A stretch of 64,000 bases of DNA from Zhengitettix transpicula (GCA_037074705.1 CM073590.1:96376447-96440446), one strand, 5' to 3'. Counted from the first letter of the stretch, positions 32,046 through 44,549 are shown. The notes: generated by a model not told the origin, from the sequence alone. A program made the numbers and translations.

Positions 32046-33216
32046 AAGTGAATTTAAAATAGGGAATTGAGATTTAGGTATCAATGTATTGCAAACTATA
32101 TGTATTTCAATCGGACTTATAAATGATAGCTTCAGTCTGGATAAGAGTTACTACAATCAAGTGTCTAAGAATTTATACGTATATTCATGTGCTATAATCA
32201 TGTGGTATGCGAAGTGAATTTATTGTGTAATAATTGTAATATTATCATCAAAAAGACGATGGAAAATTTTCGATATTGTTGTGATAACAGATTTATGAAT
32301 AACATCTTTAAGAACACTATATTTTTGGTATACACAATATAAATAATTAATTTTGTGACCTTAAATTTGAGATTACTTCAATTTTGGAAGTAAATAAATT
32401 TCAAATAACATTTATATATGTTGCTGGATGCTACGCTGCTACTTTGCGTTTTTTTCTAACACCATTTTATTGTAGAATGATTAGTAGAGGAAATATCTAT
32501 AAGGCAAGGTTAAATTCAGGTGTACCAAAGCACTAAAATAAGATATCATACAATTTGTTTAATATTTTCGGTTTCAAGTTTAATATTGACAGTGTTCGAA
32601 TGGTTTTTATTAAATAAGATTTATGAAATAATTATTTTATTGTAATGAGGTTCCTTGTTCTATATTGCGGTGTTTTCAAAATAAAAACTGTTACTACAAA
32701 TATACAAGTGTTTGTTAATAGGAATTATACTGGCTGTAAGTTTTAAATTATGTTCTTTTATCCTTGTAATTAATTACACTTTAATTGGCCGATATAACAT
32801 AAACTACAATTTAAACAATTAATTTTATAATCAACGGTAGTTTTGAGGAAATGTTGTGACGAGTTATAAACCAAGAAAATGTAATATGGGACGTTTAAAA
32901 TATATGTATTAGGTTATAATGTAAACCTGTTTTATCGGGACAGTCGAACAGATTGTGGTAAACCAAAGATATAAAGCCCTTGCGGAAATCGCGAAAAATT
33001 ATATATTTGGAATTCAATGACCTCATCATCTCTTCTGAAAAGCAATAATTTTCTGACGGTAATTGTAATGCAACGATATAATTATTAATCGAATATATTT
33101 TTATGAAATTGCTTTCCGCACGACAATTTAATCCAGTCGAAAACGTATTTCTTTTTCGCTCTCCAACCAACAGTTACAACTCCAGTCTTCATGCTACGTA
33201 GGTAACGGCATCCATG
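32046..33216. other. No gene recognised
   Basis: AT-rich. A 91-codon minus frame at 32895-33170 has no recognisable domain. Confidence 0.35.
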
Positions 33217-33402
33217 CTACCTGATGCAGGTTTTCTATGGGTTGTCCTGCATCACTTTTAGGTGAATGTCGGGTTGGATCCTTAAACTACAGCCTGGGGA
33301 CCCTAGTTAACCCTTGGCTACCTTCCTCTACACTTCCGCATCCCCCGTTTCCTATACTATTAAAGGGGAGTTGCCACCAGCAGCCTGTTACTCTAAAAAA
33401 AA
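33217..33402 (+). repeat. Family D poly(A) repeat, copy 6 (5'-truncated)
   Basis: Starts at CTACCTGATGCAGG and runs to GCCTGTTACTCT plus eight A's. It covers the hairpin, the GGATCCTTAAACTA block, TTAACCCTTGGCTACC and AAAGGGGAGTTGCCACC. A short internal deletion lies near 33348. 5' truncation with an intact A-tailed 3' end is typical of target-primed retroposition. Confidence 0.75.
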
Positions 33403-34821
33403 TACTTAAACGACTCCCTCAGTCAAATCGAGTATGCTTTCCGAACGACAATCACATTAATTAATGTACATATTCGGCTCACCCTGACAAAACATGTTTC
33501 TCCGTTGCACTTCAAACTGCAATTGCAGTAATTCTTGGCAGGAGCTGATGAGATGAACTATTGCTGATAATGCCTCGTATGTCCTGAACGGAAAACAAAT
33601 GAAATGTGTAACATTCTGCGTTTTGAATTATGACAAAATTATTCTTTTGCTTGTGTTATTCTCGAAGTATGCAGTCCTTTCAGCTAACTTGTTTGCCTCT
33701 TAATGTTGATTTAGTTTTAAAAAATTAAGGCATTTTTGTTTAACAATATGAGTTTCCCTTCCACAAACAACAAATATATGTCTTAAAAATTATTTTAAAT
33801 AACTTCCATACATACTGGATAGTGTACTTGTAAAAATAAAGATTTCAATCAATCATGTCATGCGTTTATATCGGAAATTGCCGAGGCCAAATACATCGGG
33901 ATTATGACTGAAGGAAAGAAGGCAATATTTTATAAATATTCTATCACATTGAGTTATCTCTTATATTGTAAAAAAAGCTAAATACTTAATTAATATCTTA
34001 AAAACTCGGCTACGGTTAAATTTCAGCCACTGTGAGTGTCATATTAATATATTAGATTTGAAAGAGGTAACATGCAACGACAGACTTTATTTTTAGAACA
34101 AAGAGAATAGTTAGATATATGAAGCTATGTTTTCACGCTGTTGACGACGCAATGGTCCAGACAGTTAAATGTTGGTGGCTTTCAAATACACGTCACGCAT
34201 CGTTCGGCTGCGCAACGCAGCGTACAGAACTCCTCCTCATTATTAAAAGGCACGTAACGCAGAGATAACTTTTGGAAACTCCGTTATGTCTGGCCAATCG
34301 CATTGTTCTCGTGAACATTCCGGTACCAATTGAAAATTACAGCAGCTTTGTTGCAGCAGGTCTCTCGACGATATTCGGACGAATTCGTGTAATAACGCGA
34401 ACAATCTCCATTTGCTGCATTCGCGATATCTCTTTGCCGCTGGATAGACTGTAAATGACGCTGAATTTGTATGAGCCGCATCTGAGCCAAGCAAAACGAG
34501 TCCGATTATACAACAACTGGCTTTCAATTCAAGTGCATAACTAAATTTCTCTTACACAATCGGGCTGAAATGTTACACATACTATCACAATAAGGATGAA
34601 ATGTTTTTTATATCCAAGTGGAAAGCAAATTATTTCACTATTAGTATTGGTGCAGATATTTTGGATAACGGCCAGTGCAGTGAAATTATTTGTTCATATG
34701 TAGTTCGTAGAACTGTAGGAGTTAACGATTGTGCCGTTATAGTTAAATGCAAAAATTGATTTCAGCAAGAATTGTTGATGCATTAGATTATTAAACGCCA
34801 GTTCTTAAAATTAAGTGTCAA
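33403..34821. other. No gene recognised
   Basis: Mostly AT-rich. A more balanced patch at 34130-34530 is open on both strands (60-94 codons). I recognise no domain in it. Confidence 0.3.
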
Positions 34822-35317
34822 TAAATCTAAAAATGTTTATTTTGTGCCACTTTTTGAATGAATATTAATATTTTAACAGAAGAAAGGTCCAAAACGTATA
34901 TATTGAAGAAGTAATTTTCATATAGTGGCCAGGATGACAATATTACATACAAGAATTCAGTACTTATTCAGGTATAATTAACACGAAAGACGAAATTTTG
35001 TATAACAACTAACAAACCATTTTTTCTGTATTGTTATGACTCTGCTCAAGCTCATGCAAAAAAAAATATATAAATCTAAAAATGTTTATTTTGTGCCACT
35101 TTTTGAATGAATATTAATATTTTAACAGAAGAAAGGCCCAAAACGTATATATTGAAGAAGTAATTTTCATATAGTGGCCAGGATGACAAGATTACATACA
35201 AGAATTCAGTACTTATTCAGGTATAATTAACACGAAAGACGAAATTTTGTATAACAACTAACAAACCATTATTTCTGTATAGTTATGACTCTGCTCAAGC
35301 TCATGCAAAAAAATATT
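34822..35317. repeat. Recent 249-bp tandem duplication
   Basis: The unit at 34822-35070 is repeated at 35071-35317. Both start TAAATCTAAAAATGTTTATT and end CTCATGCAAAAAAA. Only about five substitutions were seen, including GGTCCAAAA/GGCCCAAAA, GACAATATT/GACAAGATT and two in the CCATT...CTGTAT region. The unit carries no reading frame or known element. The near-identity implies a recent event. Confidence 0.95.
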
Positions 35318-35454
35318 ATTAAGCGTAAAAAATGGTATTTTATTAGTTTATATTTTTCGAACAGTTTCCAAGGGGAGAAAGAACGTTCTGAATGTTTTAT
35401 CTATCTTTTGACACAATAGCTGATTTCTTTATATTGATTTATTTATAGTCGCAT

Positions 35455-35614
35455 CATTAGCGACTCATTTAGGCAACTCATTTTGCCTTGTCGGGGGCCT
35501 GATATAAATGAGTTTCCCTGACGCACACAAACATCCGTGGCCTCGCCGGAATTCTAACCCGGGACCTCTGTGTTGCGAGGCAGTCACACTGACACCTACA
35601 CCACTGGAGGGCTG
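35455..35614 (-). repeat. tRNA-derived SINE, minus strand
   Basis: The minus strand begins CAGCCCTCCAGTGGTGTAGG (A-box region TGGTGTAGGTGTCAGTG). It has B-box-like GGTCCCGGGTTAGAATTCC, then GGCGAGGCCACGG, a unique body (AGGCCCCCGACAAGGC) and an ATAAATAAAT tail near 35440. The tRNA-like head plus unrelated body and simple tail is the SINE layout. Two overlapping short frames on this strand are incidental. Confidence 0.7.
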
Positions 35615-35835
35615 CAGCTGATTTTGTCTTCTTGTCAATGGAACTTGTTGCTGGGAAGTTATCGGTGCACAAAATATATTAAGAAAAACGAACAATTCAG
35701 AAAGCTGTTTCAAATGTTATCTTAAATTATGTCAATATATATTACAAATATCCGAAACGCATTACAAGGCTTACTAAATACGCACCAGAAAATGGGACAA
35801 GAATTAAGCTGTAATTTTTAGAATTATGTACATCG

Positions 35836-36911
35836 TAATATTTAAAATAAAAGCCTTTATTTATTTTATTTTAATGAATTTAAAGAGTTTTAAAGAGATT
35901 ACCTCACGTTAAGCGTCAAAATGTTATAATCAAATGGATGGCTTTTTATTAAATGAAAAGATCATTGAACTTTACAAACAATATTTTATTTATTTTTTGG
36001 CAAATAACTCAAACAATTACAAATTTCAAATACTTAATTTCTCAGGTTCTTCACTGGGTTTAATAATGGACACTTTAATTATGTTTAAAAATCTTATTAA
36101 CAAACAAATCACAATTAAAAGAAAAGAAATTTACTCGACAATTAAACTAGAACGAAATTTAAAATGAGAACGAAATTAAGAAGTAAAAAGATTAGAACGA
36201 ATTAACAAATTAAACGGAGAACGAAATCTGACTTCTATCTTTCAATTACGTTTACATAATTAATCATTTAGTAAATTGTTACTCACATCTGCCCGGCATT
36301 CCAGCATACCTTTCATTTTCGAAAACACTATTTCGAAATTTTACACTGCTTCTAAAATTCACAGATTTTACACTGATTCTAAATCAGAATTTTTAGGATC
36401 TCAGGAACTTGGATGATCCTCCTTTTGCCATCTATCAGTTGACTGCTCGCCTTAGATAAATTCTGTGGTTTGTCGATTGGATAGACTTTATTGTTCCTGA
36501 CTTAAACCGAAACTTTGCTATTTCGTGCCGGGTATGGACAGAAAAACTTCTTTTACTTATTAAGTTTCGACGTTATGCTTTTGTGAAAGTTTTACTTTGT
36601 CTTCAGAAATGTCCAAACACCAACCATCTCTGTTGAATGCTAATTGCCAACCCTGTTGAATCCTCTTCACAAACTAAAACTGTTATACCTCGACGATGTC
36701 TTTCCGTGAACTGCCTCTCTAAATATTTTCCTGCGAACTGAACTATCGTTTCGCATTTTGAGCGCGCATACGCCACTTTGACGGATCTTCCGACAAAGGA
36801 ACAGATCCGGCTTTTCTATTTTTTCAAAAGCTCCTGCCGCTACAAAGGATTTCTCAAACAATTTAGATTTTTATGTTGAAACAATTAATGTCCTAATTAA
36901 TTGGCATTACA
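35836..36911 (-). mobile_element. LTR family B copy 1 with leader (minus strand)
   Basis: Homologous to 38775-39773. On the minus strand the LTR starts TGTAATGCCAATTAATTAGG at 36911 and ends ATAACA at 35922 (TTACA in copy 2). Next comes TTTTGACGCTTAACGTGAGG, a primer-binding-site-like stretch comparable to TTTTGGAGCCCAACGTGGGG at 19.46 kb, and about 75 bp of leader shared with copy 2. Coding sequence is absent. A leader after the LTR marks it as a 5' LTR of a truncated element. Confidence 0.65.
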
Positions 36912-37530
36912 TTATGCCCCAAATTTAGTTTGAGAAAGGAATGTCTAGACTTTTCTCTTCGAAAAACTAAATTTCTTACAAGTTTTGCCCTAGGTTGTCA
37001 GATTTCGCTCAGAAATTTAAATCTAACTACCGTTAATTAAAAGATTTATAAATTTTCCGTTAAATGTTGGTGCAATGTATTATTTATTTTTTATACCCAA
37101 ACTGTCTAGATTCTAAAATTTCTTACGGTTTAATTGATTGTGCATTTCTTAACATAATTCTTGTAGCTTAAAACTTTTTTTTTTAAAAAAAATGTTCATT
37201 AACTTAATTTAATCTAAATTTGTTTAATTTATAATCAGGAGTTATTTTAAACATCTATCCTGTATCTCTGAACTCAAATATGCCTTGACCTACTTTCTCC
37301 CAAAATTCTCCAGCTGTTGTTTGTTTACATCTGATCAGATGTTCTTTGTTTACATTCTTCCCTCCATTCACCAATGTTAAAGTCTTGTTGCTAAATTCTA
37401 TGTTTAATTAACATTCAATACTCCCAACAACATGTTTCAAATTCTTAAATCCCATCTGTTTGATCATCATAAGTTTTATTTCCATATTTCTCAATGTTTT
37501 CATTGCAATGCTTCCATCAGCTGTTCCCAT
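36912..37530. other. No gene recognised
   Basis: AT-rich interval between LTR B1 and family D copy 7. Confidence 0.35.
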
Positions 37531-37729
37531 TTTTCTAGGGTTTGTCCTGCATTACTTTTAAGCGAATGCCGGGTAGGGTCCTTAAACTATAGCCCGAGGG
37601 CCCTAGTTAACCCTTGGCTACCTTCCTCTATCCTTCCGCATCACCAATTTCAAATCCCTTACTATGCTATTAAAGGGGAGTTGCCATTATGTGGATTACC
37701 CTCATGTAGCCTGTTACCCTAAAAAAAAA
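37531..37729 (+). repeat. Family D poly(A) repeat, copy 7 (5'-truncated)
   Basis: Begins inside the hairpin loop at TTTTCTAGGGTTTGTCCTGC and ends TGTAGCCTGTTACCCT plus nine A's. It shows all 3' landmarks. It lacks the CCTGATGCAGG arm of the hairpin because of its 5' truncation. Confidence 0.75.
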
Positions 37730-38350
37730 CTTACTGTCTGACTGCTACGTACAAAAACTTTTTCCGATCCGCTCGTTCGGAGACTCTGACTAATCTTCTC
37801 TGGTTAGCTTGTATTGCAGACTGTGCTTTTCTTCACAGCTTTCAGCATTGCATATTGCTGACAAGAATACCATCCGGGACACTCCACATTCTTACGCAAC
37901 GCTGACTGTTGTCTACAATACCCGGGCCATAATATTACGCTGACAATACAAATATTAAATAATGTATAAAATCCTTTCATTTCATATATTGGTGGTCACT
38001 ACGATATATAATGAAGTAATATAAGTCGTATTACTGATATTATTTCATTGAAAGAGAACGTAACATGAATATACGAGAAGAACAAGCTATTACGCAACTA
38101 ATAGCGACGAAGAGTAGCCGTTTAATATATAAATAGTAAAGGAATATTGACAAAGAATACTAATAAAAAGAGGTGGCACACTAGGAACAGTTCATTCCAA
38201 ATTACTATTCGCACCGTCGAAATCCATTAAAATACCAGAAAATAATATAAGTTACTTGAATATTAAATAATACGACGAAGAGAATAAAATGAGGTTTGAA
38301 AAGTCTTGATGTAAATGTAAAATAATGACTATTTAACATTATTTCAGGAA
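37730..38350. other. No gene recognised
   Basis: No element recognised. Ends at the LINE RNase H fragment. Confidence 0.3.
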
Positions 38351-38354
38351 CGGG

Positions 38355-38640
38355 ATCATCAGCTCCATCAGAACTAACCCGCAAGACTGGAGTTCACAAG
38401 AAAAGTCCGTGAAACTGGTCAGGATCCCGGGTCATGCGGGCATCGCAGGGAACGAGGCGTCGGACACAGTCACTGGTTACCACGGAAAACTAAGTTCTAC
38501 AACTCTCCACTGTGCACGACCTCGAATATCCTAGGAAAAGAGGTGAATAGCTGGCAGGACACACGGCAAGAGGCTATAATCAATTATTTTCTCTCTAGCC
38601 CACAACTGATAGTAAAAAACTGGAATGCATTAATTTATGC
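38355..38640 (+). pseudogene. LINE RNase H domain fragment
   Basis: The plus strand reads IISSIRTNPQDWSSQEKSVK and then LVRIPGHAGIAGNEASDTVT. The (I/V)PGHxGIxGNExxD motif is the signature of the RNase H domain in I/R1/jockey-type LINEs. Its final Asp is an active-site residue. A frame change follows after about 38478, with EVNSWQDTRQEAIINYFLSS as a possible continuation. There is no RT upstream, so it is a short 5'-truncated remnant. Confidence 0.7.
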
Positions 38641-38774
38641 TAATTGGCTAGTAAACCAAATCAACATATTTATCATAAAGCATTTTTTGGGCGCCAAAAA
38701 CGAAAATATTTTAATTTAATTGTTACAAAATAGTTTTACCGATTATTTTAATATTAATATATATTGTAATAATC

Positions 38775-39773
38775 AAAAGAAAGCCTTAATTAATTTAATT
38801 TTAATTTATGGATTTTTAAAGAGTTTACGTCACGTTAATCGTCAAAATGTAATAATCAAATGGATATGACGTTAATTAAATAAAAAGATCGAAATTAACA
38901 AACAAAATATTTATTTTATTTTGTGGCAATAACTCAAAAACAAATACAATTTAAAATATTAATTTCTCAGGGTCTTCACTGGGCTTGATAATGGACACAA
39001 CAATTTGATTGTTTTAAAAAATCTTATTAACAAAAAAATCACATTTACCTAAACAATACGTCGATAGAAATGAACTAAAAAGAAAAGAAATTAACTTGAC
39101 AATTAGAAAGAAAACGAAATCTGACTTCTATCCTTTAATTACGTTTACATAAATCATTATTTTGTATTTTGTTACTCACATCTGTCCAGTTGGTTCCAGC
39201 ATTCCCTTTTGGTTTCGAAAATACACTATTGCGAGATTTTACACTGATTCTAAGATTCACAGATTTTACACTGATTCTAGTCAAAATTGATAGGATGTCA
39301 GGAACTCGGATGATCCTCCTTTTTGTCAGCTATCTGTTGACTGCTTGCCTTATATGAATTCTGTGGTTTGTAGATTTGCTAGTCTTTTACCGCTTTGGAC
39401 TTAAACTGCAACTTTACTATTTCTGGCTGGCTATGGACGTAAACTGCTGTCTTCCTTTACTGGTTGACTACAAACGTAAAACCGCTTTTACTTAGCAAGT
39501 TTCGTTGTAATGCTTCCGTGAATGTTTTACTTTGTCTTCAACTCACAACTTTAATAATAATACATTAAACCACGGCTAGTCTCTGCTCTAGTATCACTTG
39601 ATCCGTCCTCCGAAATGTCCCGGCACCAACTGAACTATCGTCTCGAGTTTTAGCGCGTATACGCCATCTTCGTCTTTTCGACGTTGTTGCTTTGGAAGCT
39701 CCTGCCACTATAATGGATTTCTCAAACAATTCAAATTTTTATGTCCAAACAATTAATATCCTAATTAATTGGC
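38775..39773 (-). mobile_element. LTR family B copy 2 with leader (minus strand)
   Basis: On the minus strand the LTR runs from TGTAATGCCAATTAATTAGG (39773) to TTATTACA (38848), about 926 bp. TTTTGACGATTAACGTGACG follows as a primer-binding-site-like segment. A leader shared with copy 1 continues down to 38775. TGTAA/TTACA ends match the family C LTRs, so B and C probably belong to one superfamily. It is not a solo LTR, because leader is attached, but the coding part is gone. Confidence 0.7.
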
Positions 39774-39876
39774 ATTACAATATATACTTCTCTACATAAT
39801 TATCATTTATTCAAAATTATATATTTCCCATGAAACTTTATTTTCGATCAAAAAAATCCAAAGAGATGATGAGTTA

Positions 39877-39933
39877 ATGAATGTGAATAAATTATGTTGC
39901 GAGTTTTTCTCAACATAATTTATTCACATTCAT
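39877..39933. repeat. 23-bp perfect hairpin with 11-nt loop
   Basis: ATGAATGTGAATAAATTATG plus TTG (39877-39899) pairs perfectly with 39911-39933. Imperfect pairing continues for about 9 bp outward. The hairpin lies 100 bp beyond LTR B2. The arms match nothing else in the window, so it is not part of a repeat seen here. Confidence 0.85.
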
Positions 39934-39944
39934 CAACTTCTCAT

Positions 39945-42659
39945 TAAAAAGTCTTTTAGATCTAACAAAAATCAAAGAAAACCTATCTCCATCCATACCT
40001 CACTTCAAATACTCAAAAAATGCTGTACTCTCTGCAAATGTATCTGTAACTCATACATTTTATCATAGATTCTTATTATAAAATTATAAATTGTTTCTAT
40101 TAAAATAATTAAAATTTGTGTTCATAACGGAGCAATAACGGTTTCTTCCATCAGAACTTATAATCATCATGAGAGTTGTGTCACAGAAGTATGAGGCGAT
40201 ACGCAGGAGGACCATAGCCAATTTATCAGAAGACTTCTGCTCAGACGCCACAACGATCAAGTCTCATCGAGTTCGACTCCAACGCTCAGATGACAACTGC
40301 AATTTGAACTCTGTGCAACCTAATAATATAATTCCCATTAAAGGGTCGCCAATAACTTGTTAGTTGACGCGATCATAAACTAATAATAATAAAAACTTTT
40401 TTAGGATATTGTACAATCTTCCAATTCAACAGAAATGAGGTTACGCTTAATTCATTTAATTTTGCCAACAGGTATCTTAAAGATTTAAGATGTAAATTAA
40501 CAGGACTCACGAAATGGCCACTAATACTATAAACAACCCATTGCCTCGTTAGTCTACGCAACGCTGCAGGTGGTATGAGGTGGTTCCAATCAGGAATACA
40601 TATACCATTTTAGTTGTCAACATCTCTCTCATTTCAATTGAAGCTATCGTCATTCCCGAGTATACAAATTATTCCTCTGTTTCATATATCAGATTAATTG
40701 TCCCTGAGCGGCGGCATATCTCCTAATCCTCTAAATTATCAACAACTCTTTCCTCTAATCATATAGTCTCGATCTCCTCAGCTACAAAGAAAAAGACATT
40801 AAGCTACAGCAAGAGCTCGTCCTTAGTTTTCGCCCAAACTAATCCAAAATATTCATCCTCCTTTATTGTTATAAAGCTATAAAACGTCTTAATTAGTTAG
40901 ACAATGTGGACAAAAATTTTAAATGGAAGTAAAGTGCAAAAACGTTGGAACTTAAAGTCGGTAATATTATTAACGTAATGAGCTCACATTTAAAAAATAT
41001 ACACACCGTAATCTACCATGTTCGTTATATATCCGAAAGAGGATGCGACAGAGTGACTCAGCATCATTTAAACTGTCCACAAAATCTCACAATGTACAGG
41101 CTACTATAACGGGAAAGATAAGTATCAATAAAAAATAAAAAAATCCAATACTGTCATCAAAGACTCAAAATTTTCTTTATTGGAGTCTTATCAATCGGAT
41201 AAAAATTACTCTTAATATTTGTTTAAATAATAAAGGAATAACATTATGGAATCGAATATTTGGTTAGCTACTGCTGCTGTTCTACCGTATAATACGTATT
41301 TAAACTAATTATATATTTTTAGGTTATAAAATAGTGAATTATTAAGGTGTACGTTCACCAGTATCATTCATATTATATTATTTTCTTATTTATGTAAGTT
41401 GTGCAAACATTTCAGTATTTTACCCATTAATATTTAAAATTGTAAACATTTTCACTTTCTATGTTCTTAGGGCCAGCTTCATTGAATTATCTATAGAATT
41501 TATGAAACTTGCAGTTGCAATAATATTCAAAGATGGAATTTAAATTATGTCGAGAAATTAGAAAATTTAATCTTTAAAGCAAATACCAATGCAAGTTAAT
41601 AACGACTGAAATATCATTAAATTGCACTGCTGTAAGAAAGTTATTTATGACTGTGTGAAGGCTACAAAATGGGTAAAACAGGAATATTCAATTGGCTGAT
41701 AGATGGCATTTGAAATAACTTCAATCGACCTCATATTGAATAAAACTTTACTAAAAATTGATTAAAATTCACGGTTAGTGAATAGAACAAAAATTTATAA
41801 TATGTATATTGATGAATGTTTCAGTGGCCTATGTGTTCACAGTTTTGACATTATAATCAGAAAAATTAACAAGTGTCTGTTAACGCACAACATACAATTT
41901 AATTTAAGAAATGGTAGTGATGCAGACATGTGAAGAAAAAACTTTGTGAGAAAAAGTTGTGGATGCATAGTTGTTGGGAAACATTGGAATTATGAAATAA
42001 GGTAAGAATGACACAGTACGAGAAGTTTAAGTGGTCGATTGAGCTGCGAGACAGGCAAACATGAGGTCAAATATTTGACGTGTCATGTCAATTAGGAAGA
42101 TTATGGGGATTAAGTGCACAATCCATTATATAGGAAAGCAGAAGAATGAGCCGACAGTATATAAAGACTATGAAAATGCAGGAAAGTAACATTAAATCCT
42201 TAAAATTAATTTGTCATATTATTTATATATTCATACAATATATGATTTTGTTGTTTTATCTAAAGAATAATTTGTTCGTGTCCAATGGGGATATCCAATG
42301 ATATAAATAAGTTGTAAACGGACCTAGTAGTATAGTGTTCCCATCGGGGTACTTATTTTAGGTGAGTCCACTTGCATCTCACAAAAGGTGAACGAAATAT
42401 TGTACTGGTCTAATGTATATTTTTCGTGATATACCTAATTTTCAGCTATTGAATATAAAAATATGGCGATGTTATCTATGGGTTTTACTGATATAAAAAT
42501 AAATGAATTTAATTAATTCAGAAATAATAATTTAAGTACAAAACCAAAATTAAATATAAAAAATGAAGGGTATTAATTGATATTAATTTACTCATTATCT
42601 CAGGGTTCATAATAGAAAACCCTGTGGGGTGAACCAATATGTGGCTAAACTATTTCGCT
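39945..42659. other. No gene recognised
   Basis: AT-rich. Around 40170-40340 a 64-codon frame contains QKYEAIRRRTIANLS, faintly like a LINE RNase H tail, but the evidence is too thin to call. Nothing else was recognised. Confidence 0.3.
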
Positions 42660-43150
42660 TAACATTATAAGCAAATTACAATCCTGGCAATTGTGATACT
42701 TGATAATTCAAAATTATGTAGCGATACCATCGATGTCGTTTTGTTCTTGTGGCCGATGTAGTGGTGATCTGGCGTTGGACGGTGGAACGTCGCGCTGGAA
42801 AGCGGGTGCAGAGGACATTCTTAGCTGGCGTCGCCGTATAGATGATGGACTCCTCCTTCCGTACTTTCGTAGAGACTATCTCTCTACTCTTCGAGTCTCC
42901 ACGGTCACGACATGGACCAGAATCTCCTAACATTCTAGTTTGCAACTTGCACCCGAATGTGTACATCCCCGATTGTAACCCGAATACCTGATTTTATCGT
43001 ATCCTCCTCCGATTTCGAATCTTACAAAATCGAAAACTACCCCTGAATTTCAAAATTACCCAATCGCCGTGTATTTAACTTTTATTGCTCGTCCTCTGCC
43101 AAAATGGGGAAAAATGAAATCTACTACATGTTTCGCTGAATAAAATTTAT
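42660..43150. other. GC-richer LTR-leader-like segment (tentative)
   Basis: Composition and layout resemble the other LTR leaders, with purine-rich motifs such as CGTGGAGACTCGAAGAG on the minus strand. There is no homologous copy or defined end in the window. Overlapping frames on both strands at 42676-42966 come from this composition. Confidence 0.25.
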
Positions 43151-43259
43151 TTCCTTTGACAGACACTTCCAGAACACTTAATTTGTTCTGCATATTAATT
43201 TTGGACTTCCTTCGGTAGTTAACAGGTTCTTCAAAATTTCGTCATTTTCCCTTTTGCAG

Positions 43260-43379
43260 ACCATATTGAAAAGTTAGCCATTGCCCCTTCTTTCTCTGTG
43301 CCAAGGGACAAAGAAGTCATTACCGGAGTAGTCAGTTCGAGCGTCAAACAACAAAACGACAGCTTCAAAATAACTCCGC
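43260..43379 (+). other. Weak internal-exon candidate
   Basis: A 120-bp stretch preceded by TTTTCCCTTTTGCAG (3' splice-like) and followed by GTAAAT (5' splice-like). One frame stays open across it: HIEKLAIAPSFSVPRDKEVI then TGVVSSSVKQQNDSFKITP. The exon would be symmetrical (phase 1 at both ends). I recognise no protein family and no partner exons, so this may be chance. Confidence 0.15.
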
Positions 43380-43706
43380 GTAAATACCATTTATTACAAT
43401 TTACTAAAGTCGTTATATTGTTAATAAATGAGAGATATGGAACAGTTTATTTTATTGCGTTACAGATTCGCAACGTGGCAGTTTGTATAACTTACTCCAA
43501 ATTGTGCCTTCAATAATATAGTGTTTCTAGAGAACGCCAACAAATTTCGACAAGGAATAAATTGTGTTATTGATCTATAGGTCACAATTACCTTAATTGT
43601 TCCAGCAGCGAGAATGTTCACGCCACATTACCTCTTAACACACACTTTTTTTTCTGCATTGGAGGGAAATGAAGACATAATTTTGTATTATACATACACC
43701 CTGGCG

Positions 43707-44190
43707 TTACAGCCCTTGCAGGGCTAGAGCCTGCCTCACTATCGAAGCCCACTCTCTTCTATCTCTTGCTTTCCTCCTCCATCCTCTTATGTCCAAATCC
43801 TTCATATCTTCCTCTACATTCTCCACCCATTTCTTTCTTGGTCTGCCTACACACCTTCTTCCTCCTGGTTTTCCTTTCCATATTCTTTGTAGTAGGGTTC
43901 CCTCCTCACTCTTTTCCACATGCCCTGCCCATCTAAGTCTTGCACTCCTTATGAAGCTCACAATTTGGGGATCACCATAGAGTTCGTAGAGTTCTTTGTT
44001 AGTTCTGATTCTCCATTCCTCATTTTCATACTTAGGCCCATAAATTCTTCGTAGAATTTTCTTTCCCATGCTGCTATTCTGAATTCGTCGCACCTCAGCA
44101 TACACCAGGTTTCTGCTGCATAGGTCACTACTGGTTTAATTACAGTTTTATAAATCTTTACCTTTCCCTTTTTTGAAAGGTATTGAGATT
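43707..44190 (-). pseudogene. LINE ORF2 C-terminal remnant with one frameshift
   Basis: The minus strand reads KIYKTVIKPVVTYAAETWCM, then a one-base frame change near 44070. It continues KKILRRIYGPKYENEEWRIR, LYGDPQIVSFIRSARLRWAG, HVEK, GRPRKKWVENVEEDM and RKARDRREWA to a stop at 43707. This order (TYxxETW, LRWxGHV, GRPRxxW) is the familiar C-terminal part of a common insect LINE endonuclease/RT ORF. It is 5'-truncated at about 44190, and the 3' side ends in a short TGTATGTATAATAC tract. Confidence 0.8.
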
Positions 44191-44549
44191 TCAAAAGAGG
44201 AAGTAGGGCCCAGTAGCAATTTTGTATTACAGAAAATATATTTGATGGTGAACGAAACGCTCTCGAGTTTCCGCCTGGGTTTCAGATATGAACAACGACA
44301 TTTCGAAGGGAGAAACTTCCATATTATTCGTGTAGAAGACTGTACGCATCATGTAATTTAATGATTTGATAAACCTGAGGCGCTGTGGATCTCTACATGT
44401 TCTGAATCCAGTAAAAAGTCTTTCTATCTACTCTCGATCTACAAAAAGTAGTAAACATAGTTCAACACTGTTGCAACGAAATATCAATTCCAATGCAGTT
44501 CATATTTAACTTGTGCTTTTCGTCTGGTATATTTTAGGATGATCTAAAA

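Noticed and set aside
40169..40363. LINE RNase H tail around QKYEAIRRRTIANLS, followed by an A-rich end
   Set aside because: Only about 15 residues look similar and the zinc-knuckle-like cysteines are missing.
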